Assembly: GCA_964548275.1 (NCBI GenBank)
Contig: CAZJQI010000057.1
Coordinates: 1-28,009, forward strand
Length of the DNA: 28,009 nucleotides
Direction: 5' to 3'
Origin: JAUVUV01 sp964548275
Lineage (GTDB): Bacteria; Gemmatimonadota; Glassbacteria; GWA2-58-10
The stretch's first letter is position 1. Every line of letters begins with the position of its first letter. Below are positions 22,536 to 28,009 of this stretch, in pieces. A program made the position numbers and the translations under genes. A model generated the notes under the pieces. That model did not search any database and was not told the origin of the DNA. It was given only the letters and a program-made list of their open reading frames with translations.

Positions 22536-23660
22536 ATGAAACCGACAATGAACAGAAGGCGCTTTGTCGGGACTGCCCTGGCCGGGCTTGCGGTCCCTGC
22601 GGTACTGCGTCTGGAAGCCTCACAAGGAGCCACTGTTGAGAGCCGCAAGACCGAGGTATCAATCAAGAACGATATGTTCTTGATCAACGGCCGTCCGACG
22701 TACGAGGGCAGGTACTGGTACGGCTGGAGAATCGAGGGGCTGCTTTTCAACGCGCGGCTGATCCAGGGAATTTTCGATGACCTGAACCCGGAAACAGTCT
22801 CCAGGTGGGCTTATCCGGATACGGGCAGGTGGGATGCACAGCGCAATACGAGGGAATTCATGGCTGCCATGCCCGCCTGGCGCGCCCACGGTCTTCTCGG
22901 GTTCACGATCAACCTTCAGGGCGGAAGCCCGGAGGGGTATTCCCAAGCGCAGCCCTGGCATAACTCGAGTTTCAATTCCGACGGAAGCCTGAGAGCTGAT
23001 TATATGGCACGCCTGGAAAAAATCCTCGATTTTGCCGATCAACTGGGTATGGTTACGATCCTGGGACTTTTCTATTTCGGCCAGGATGAGAGATTGAAAG
23101 ATGAAGCCGCGGTGGTGCGAGCCGTGGACAATGCTGTGGACTGGGTACTGGAGCACGGGTTTACAAACGTGCTGATCGAGGTGAACAACGAGTGCGATGT
23201 GGACAGATACGAGCACGAAATCTTGCGTCCCGGGCGGGTGCACGAGCTTATCCAAAAAGTAAAAGAACATTCACATAATGGCCGCAGGCTGCTGGTGAGC
23301 ACAAGCTACGGCGGGGGCACTGTTCCGCTTGAAAACGTGGTGCGAAGCGCCGATTTCCTGCTCATGCACGGAAACGGCGTAAGTGAACCCGAGCGGCTGG
23401 CTCTCATGGTGCGCCAGGCCCGGGCCGTTTCCGGCTACCGGCCGATGCCAATACTGTTCAACGAGGACGACCATTTCAATTTCGAAGCCCCGCTGAACAA
23501 TATGCTCGCTGCAGTGAGCGAATACGCATCCTGGGGCTATTTCGATCCGGGAAAGAGTAATTATCTCGAGGGTTATCAATGTCCGCCGGTCAACTGGCAG
23601 ATCAATACGCCGAGAAAGAAAGCCTTTTTCGGCAAACTTAAAGAAATCACCGGCGTATAG
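22536..23660 (+). CDS. Tat-exported glycoside-hydrolase-like TIM-barrel protein
   Basis: A 374-residue exported protein. The N-terminus has a twin-arginine signal (MNRRRFVGTALAGLAVPAVL). The rest reads as a (beta/alpha)8 glycosidase of clan GH-A type: EVNNECDVD supplies a candidate acid/base Glu219 in the usual N-E context, and ILFNEDDHFN gives a candidate nucleophile Glu310 at a strand end. FLLMHGN (His278) resembles the conserved His strand. The family and substrate were not recognised. The ATG at 22536 has AAGGAGGG 7 bases upstream. It stands divergent to the MBL-fold gene and 72 bases before the UroD-like gene, with which it is probably co-transcribed. Confidence 0.8.
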   Translation: MKPTMNRRRFVGTALAGLAVPAVLRLEASQGATVESRKTEVSIKNDMFLINGRPTYEGRYWYGWRIEGLLFNARLIQGIFDDLNPETVSRWAYPDTGRWDAQRNTREFMAAMPAWRAHGLLGFTINLQGGSPEGYSQAQPWHNSSFNSDGSLRADYMARLEKILDFADQLGMVTILGLFYFGQDERLKDEAAVVRAVDNAVDWVLEHGFTNVLIEVNNECDVDRYEHEILRPGRVHELIQKVKEHSHNGRRLLVSTSYGGGTVPLENVVRSADFLLMHGNGVSEPERLALMVRQARAVSGYRPMPILFNEDDHFNFEAPLNNMLAAVSEYASWGYFDPGKSNYLEGYQCPPVNWQINTPRKKAFFGKLKEITGV

Positions 23661-23732
23661 GTTGATCGCGCATTTATTCCGATTGGTGTCCAGTTTTTCT
23701 CACTTTTCGCTCATGAATGAAAGCGAACGGTT

Positions 23733-24806
23733 ATGCTGTACAAAGAAGACTGGGACAAGGCAAGAGAAAGGATGCTGGCCTGGTGGCAGGGGGAGGTGCT
23801 CGACCGGGCGGTGATCCAGGTTACAGCGCCGCGGGATGGCGCAAGCGGCGACAGCCGCTGGGAGGCTTTTTTTCTGGTGCGCCACCACGAGGAGCCGGAG
23901 CTGGCAATCGAGGAATGGGAGAAATTTTGCCGGGACACTTTTTTCGGCGGGGAGATGATTCCAAATCTCTGGATCAATCTCGGCCCGGGCATCCCGGCGG
24001 CTTACCTGGGGTGCAGGCTTCAAGTGTCCGCGGACACTGTCTGGTTCGAACCTCCCGGCGATCTTTCCTTGCAGGATATCCTCGCACTTCAGCTGGATGA
24101 GAACGAAAAGTGGTGGAAAACCACGCGGGAGCTTACCGCACTGGCAGCCGAATCCGGCAAGGGCAAATACATTACCGGCCTGACAGACCTGAACTCGGTA
24201 TTCGACATCCTCTGCCACCTGAGAGGTACCCAGCGCCTGCTTTACGACCTGATCGACTCACCCGCGGAGGTAAAACAGGCCTGCGAACTGATCAACAATA
24301 TCTGGCTCACCTGCTACAATGAGTTGGCCGATATCTCGATGCGCTACCAGGAGGGCAGCGCCTTCTGGATGAATATCTGGTGTCCGGGCCGGGGCAGCGA
24401 CGTGCAGTGCGACTTTTCAGCGATGATCCCACCCGAGATGTTCGAGGAGTTCGTGCTCGGGCACCTGATCCAGGAGATCCGCAATACCGACCAATCTATC
24501 TACCATCTGGACGGGCCGGGACAGATTCCGCACCTGGATATCCTGCTCGAAATCCCCGAGCTGGACGGAATCCAGTGGGTGCCGGGAGCGGGCGATCCGG
24601 GAACCGGCTCACCGGAGTGGTTTCCCATGTACCGAAGGATTCAGGAAAAAGGCAAACTGCTGGTTCTTCAGGACATGGCGAAAGAGGATGTCGAGGAAGT
24701 GCTTGGTAACTTATCCTCGCGCGGCCTGTTGATCGAAACAAAATGCGATTCGGAATCCGAAGCCCGGGAGTTGCTGGCAAAGGTGGCGAAGTGGACAAAA
24801 GACTAG
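23733..24806 (+). CDS. Uroporphyrinogen decarboxylase-like (URO-D superfamily) protein
   Basis: A 357-residue cytoplasmic protein of the URO-D superfamily, which includes HemE and corrinoid-dependent methyltransferases. The best visible signs are YHLDGPGQIPHLDILLEIPEL, then DGIQWVPGAGDP, and the FDILCHLRGTQRLLYDLIDSP helix. The HemE N-terminal signature is not seen, so true haem synthesis is unlikely. Such divergent members often sit in sugar-degradation clusters with unknown or methyl-transfer roles. The ribosome binding site is weak. It follows the glycosidase gene on the plus strand and converges on the heparinase-like gene, whose stop is 64 bases beyond its own. Confidence 0.8.
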   Translation: MLYKEDWDKARERMLAWWQGEVLDRAVIQVTAPRDGASGDSRWEAFFLVRHHEEPELAIEEWEKFCRDTFFGGEMIPNLWINLGPGIPAAYLGCRLQVSADTVWFEPPGDLSLQDILALQLDENEKWWKTTRELTALAAESGKGKYITGLTDLNSVFDILCHLRGTQRLLYDLIDSPAEVKQACELINNIWLTCYNELADISMRYQEGSAFWMNIWCPGRGSDVQCDFSAMIPPEMFEEFVLGHLIQEIRNTDQSIYHLDGPGQIPHLDILLEIPELDGIQWVPGAGDPGTGSPEWFPMYRRIQEKGKLLVLQDMAKEDVEEVLGNLSSRGLLIETKCDSESEARELLAKVAKWTKD

Positions 24807-24870
24807 AAAAATTGCAGGTATGGTTCTCAAGCCGACCCTATAAGTTACTGATCGATCAATTCAGGAAAAA

Positions 24871-27714
24871 TCACCGCAAAACAACCATTTTTCTCGCCCG
24901 TGTCCTGACTCCCGCTCTCAGCCGGTAGAAATACACTCCGGAGGGGACTTCCTTTCCCTGGCTGTCCGTGCCGTCCCAGAATACCTGATATACTCCGGGT
25001 TCCTGCACTTTATCCACCAGAACCCGCACTATCTGGCCGCGGATGTTGTAAATCTCCAGCCTCGTTTCCAGCGCCGCGCCCTCTGGTATCGAATAGCTGA
25101 TCGTGGTCGAGGGATTCAGCGGATTCGGGCTGTTCTGGTAAAGGGCGCGCGCGCTGGGTTTCTCAGGAAGGCTCAAAAGAGACATCAACTCCTTTGATTC
25201 CGAACCTGTCAGGCCGATTTGTTTCACCACCTGCAGGAAATAGGTCCTTTCATCTGCGGTCAAAGCAAGCGGGGCTGAATCAGCGGCCGAGGCGAGCAGG
25301 CTGCCTTGAGCAACCTCCCAGATGTAGTACAGGAGGCCAACCGCATCCGCCAGTGAGTAGACTCCATCCCCGTTGAAATCGAGGCTTTCATCCTGCGGGT
25401 TGTAGCGGCCCTCGAGCAGCAGGATGATTACGTCGAGGATTGATAACCGGCCGTCCCCGTTGATATCACCGCGCAACTCAAGCACTGCGGTGGTATCGAT
25501 ATCAATGGGCAGATCCTCGAACTGTGCGTCACCGCCGAATCTGACTTTTGCGCTCAGGGTGTCCCAGCGGGAGAACAGCACCTCGACCGGCTCGCCGTCC
25601 TCAGGCGTTATCCGCACCCCGGCCAGGGAAGTATCGGTTTCCAGCGTTGTAACCTCGGACATCTGAGTATCCTCTTCATCACCTATTTCCAGCACATGAA
25701 GGAAATACTGGCGGGTCTGTCCCACCGGTGCCGCCACCTCCAGGCGCCAGGGCACAATGGGGGCCTGTAGGCTTAAGCGGCCCTGATGGTTGTACTGGGC
25801 GGTAGGTTCGTTCGGGTGCCCCCAGAACTGGTGCCCGTCACCCCCGCGTTTAACAATCACCGCGCCGTGAGGAAGAACACTCTTGAGAAAAGCCCTGGAC
25901 CGGCCGGTGCTGAGCACGTTTCCAAAGCCCGCCGGGTCGCTGAGCCAGGTAGACACGGCAGCTTCCGAATAGGAATAAACATGGCCTGCGGTCAACTCTG
26001 TCTCGATACCATCGACCACGGGTTCGGTTGGAATGTGCAGGAACCAGTGCTTGGGAAACTCACCTTTTTTAGCATCGACCCGGTCGAAGATCACGAAAAA
26101 CTCGTGCTTCCCGCGCAGGTAAAGAAACTGGCGCGTGATCTCGTTCACTTTAGTTTTTCTGTATGCTTCAGTCAGATCCGCCGCAGCATAAGTATATTTG
26201 CTTGTGTGCTTGAAAGCGGTAATCTGCCCTCGCTCATATATCGTATCATGGGGACCCTGGTAAACGTAACGGATCGTGCCCCCGTCCCGCTCGTTTTTTG
26301 TTCCCCCCTCGGCCACAGCCTCATCTCCGGGAGTAACGCGCCTGTATTCTTCAGCCGGATCGAAAATCGTCACGATATTGTAGGCCAGCGACCCGGCAAT
26401 ATAGTAGTCGTTATCGTTGTGGCCCTGGCCGCCTGCTTGAAGAACCAGCCAGCCCTTTTTGGCGATTAGGAAGTGTCCCTCGTCGTCACGGGAATGGGTG
26501 GCATATGAGGGCCCCGCACCAAAATAAGCCCACGTGGCGTTCGGATCATCCCAGGCACTTCGCATGTAGGCATGGCCGCCTCCGGTAAACAGCCGGGCTG
26601 TGGGCCAGCCCACTGCACCGGGCGGATTGGCAGCTACATCGGGATCGTGTGTGATGAAGCGCACCCAGGGAATCTGATACCAGTTATCCGGCCAGGTTCC
26701 CGGGTCATACCCTCTGCTGAGGTAATTGGCCACTGGATCTTTGTAGCGCGCTCCGAGAATCGGGGCTGTGAGTCCCCACTGCCTGGTAAGCAGAGCACCG
26801 TTGTTGTCGTCGATAGGTGCAGTGTAATCGTTGAAAGGCACGCTCAGGTGCACAGCCCAATAGTTCATCTCCTTGAGGAAGCTCGTGGGGCAGCCGAGGG
26901 CGAACCAGTCCAGGCCTGTGGCAGTGCGCCAGGCCTCGAACGCCCAGGGGATGACTTTAACGGGGCCGTAGTTTCCGTGCCCCATGCTTTCAGACCACAC
27001 TCCGCCCATCCGGTCGAACAGCGGTATGCATTCGCTCGTCACGCGCTGTTCCCAGGAGTCGAGAAACCGCTTGCAGTTGTTATCATGAACGGTTCCGGCC
27101 TCGGCAAGAGCCAGGGAAACAAAAAGTTTCGGCGTAATCCCGTCCCGGCAGTTGGGCAAGTTCAGATGCGCAGGCCCCCAGGTCTGGTTCATCATCCAGC
27201 CGCCGTAGAGCAGGACGATTTCCGGAGTGCCGGTATAATGGTAGAGCCAACCGCCGAGCAAATCTCCGAACTTTTTTCTCTCCTGGGGGGTGAGCGCATC
27301 ATAAATCCAGTCATAGGCAATGGCGTAACTGCCGAAATGGCCGTTGCCGACTGTGGATAACGTATTTTTCCCGTCTCCCCAGAGCGTTTTCACCGCCTCT
27401 GCGTACCTGGCTGCATCTGGATTGCCCAGCTCGCGCTCAACCAGAAAGGCCAGACAGGCGGAAAGCATGTCCACCGGTACAATCCATTCGTTGTCTATAG
27501 CTCTTAAGCTGCCTTCCTCAACTACCCGGTCAGCCTCGGCCTTGATCATCGCATAATCATCCGCCAGCAAACCGCCGCTTCGAGCCTTCTCGGCCAGAGC
27601 GGGCAGTATTTCTTTGTTGATAAATATCCGCGGGTGCTCTCCCAGTTGATACTCTGCTTTCAGGGGATGAAAGGAGAGTAATATCAGCAGTGTTATCAGA
27701 CGTGATATTTTCAT
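24871..27714 (-). CDS. Modular secreted heparinase-like lyase with dockerin-like and FlgD/T9SS-type C-terminal domains
   Basis: A 947-residue secreted enzyme with a signal peptide (MKISRLITLLILLSFHPLKA). A catalytic alpha/alpha toroid (about 25-370) opens GEHPRIFINKEILPALAEKA, and a beta-sandwich (about 380-680) contains YATHSRDDEGHFLIAKKGW, QAGGQGHNDNDYYIAG and a RFLYLRGKHEFFVIFDRV-like block. This is the heparinase II/III layout. A dockerin-like pair follows (about 747-799: GDINGDGRLSILDVI and DFNGDGVYSLADAVGLL). The last about 90 residues (ALYQNSPNPLNPSTTISY, then GVYFYRLRAG) match the FlgD-like/type IX sorting domain of the FCB group. Surface display or release by type IX secretion is likely. 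Substrate unknown. Confidence 0.88.
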   Translation of the reverse strand: MKISRLITLLILLSFHPLKAEYQLGEHPRIFINKEILPALAEKARSGGLLADDYAMIKAEADRVVEEGSLRAIDNEWIVPVDMLSACLAFLVERELGNPDAARYAEAVKTLWGDGKNTLSTVGNGHFGSYAIAYDWIYDALTPQERKKFGDLLGGWLYHYTGTPEIVLLYGGWMMNQTWGPAHLNLPNCRDGITPKLFVSLALAEAGTVHDNNCKRFLDSWEQRVTSECIPLFDRMGGVWSESMGHGNYGPVKVIPWAFEAWRTATGLDWFALGCPTSFLKEMNYWAVHLSVPFNDYTAPIDDNNGALLTRQWGLTAPILGARYKDPVANYLSRGYDPGTWPDNWYQIPWVRFITHDPDVAANPPGAVGWPTARLFTGGGHAYMRSAWDDPNATWAYFGAGPSYATHSRDDEGHFLIAKKGWLVLQAGGQGHNDNDYYIAGSLAYNIVTIFDPAEEYRRVTPGDEAVAEGGTKNERDGGTIRYVYQGPHDTIYERGQITAFKHTSKYTYAAADLTEAYRKTKVNEITRQFLYLRGKHEFFVIFDRVDAKKGEFPKHWFLHIPTEPVVDGIETELTAGHVYSYSEAAVSTWLSDPAGFGNVLSTGRSRAFLKSVLPHGAVIVKRGGDGHQFWGHPNEPTAQYNHQGRLSLQAPIVPWRLEVAAPVGQTRQYFLHVLEIGDEEDTQMSEVTTLETDTSLAGVRITPEDGEPVEVLFSRWDTLSAKVRFGGDAQFEDLPIDIDTTAVLELRGDINGDGRLSILDVIILLLEGRYNPQDESLDFNGDGVYSLADAVGLLYYIWEVAQGSLLASAADSAPLALTADERTYFLQVVKQIGLTGSESKELMSLLSLPEKPSARALYQNSPNPLNPSTTISYSIPEGAALETRLEIYNIRGQIVRVLVDKVQEPGVYQVFWDGTDSQGKEVPSGVYFYRLRAGVRTRARKMVVLR

Positions 27715-28009
27715 CTCAACCTACACTTATTTTTAGGTTTTTATGAAACTGATTCAGTACTATCCGGTTAACTAACAGGCAAAAAGAAAAAGATAATTTT
27801 ATACTTCTTTTGGTGGCAAAAGAAGCAAAACCATTTCTTTTATAACTAAAAGAAACAAAAGTTAATCCTGGCACCTGGGAGCTTTTACCCCGCTCCGCCA
27901 AGCTCGCCTGATTCGGCTTGAGCCGGGCAAGCCGAATCAATGGCATGCCCACCGGTCTGGTTTCGCTCTGCCTGGGATGGAAATTACTTGTCTTCTACAC
28001 GCTCCTCTA
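27715..28009. repeat. Upstream interval with several inverted repeats
   Basis: About 295 bases upstream of the modular lyase. It includes CTTTTG/CAAAAG and TTTCTTTTA/TAAAAGAAA inverted repeats (about 27809-27858) and an 11-bp perfect stem GATTCGGCTTG (27910-27920) with CAAGCCGAATC (27928-27938). A 78-residue minus-strand frame crosses these and looks like a translated repeat, not a gene. The promoter of the lyase should be here, but it was not identified. Confidence 0.55.

Noticed and set aside
27716..27952. 78-residue minus-strand frame at the right end
   Set aside because: It runs through several inverted repeats and codes for low-complexity sequence; it looks like a translated intergenic repeat.

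Overview
The window looks like chromosomal DNA of an uncultured bacterium of the FCB superphylum (for example a Glassbacteria- or Latescibacteria-type lineage). This is an inference. The basis is moderately high GC, a full cell-division and outer-membrane biogenesis operon, a secreted enzyme ending in a FlgD-like/type IX secretion C-terminal domain preceded by a dockerin-like module, and many short palindromic intergenic repeats. Almost all genes lie on the minus strand.

Layout, left to right. (1) 1-2508: a small heat-shock protein gene with its own terminator, then a 1.3-kb IS4-family insertion sequence with near-perfect ends and a probable 9-bp target duplication, inserted into a hairpin repeat. 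(2) 2509-9844: a tight minus-strand operon, in transcription order surA-like chaperone, pdxA, ftsE, ftsX, envC-like activator, holB-like delta-prime, and a PSP1/RicT-like gene. It joins envelope biogenesis, septal peptidoglycan control, replication and PLP synthesis. (3) 10250-12943: a heparinase II/III-like lipoprotein with a 20-bp perfect palindrome upstream and a terminator downstream. (4) 13081-14841: a membrane-anchored TPR protein with seven near-identical 49-residue repeats. (5) 14888-15798: double-hairpin repeats on both sides of a broken DUF559 endonuclease gene whose reading frame runs into the repeats at its 3' end. (6) 15817-19347: cutA, purD, a small unknown gene and a galactokinase-family gene. 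(7) 19348-27714: an accessory carbohydrate region with an amidohydrolase, a Tat-type metallo-beta-lactamase-fold hydrolase, a Tat-exported GH-A-like glycosidase, a uroporphyrinogen-decarboxylase-like protein and a second, modular heparinase-like enzyme.

The two heparinase-like enzymes, the glycosidase and the hydrolases suggest breakdown of uronic-acid-containing or otherwise acidic polysaccharides, but the substrate cannot be read from the sequence. The most unusual structures are a compact four-way-junction (cloverleaf) palindrome at 21137-21221, the 45-bp double-hairpin array around the DUF559 remnant, and a hairpin that covers the ribosome binding site and start codon of the IS transposase.
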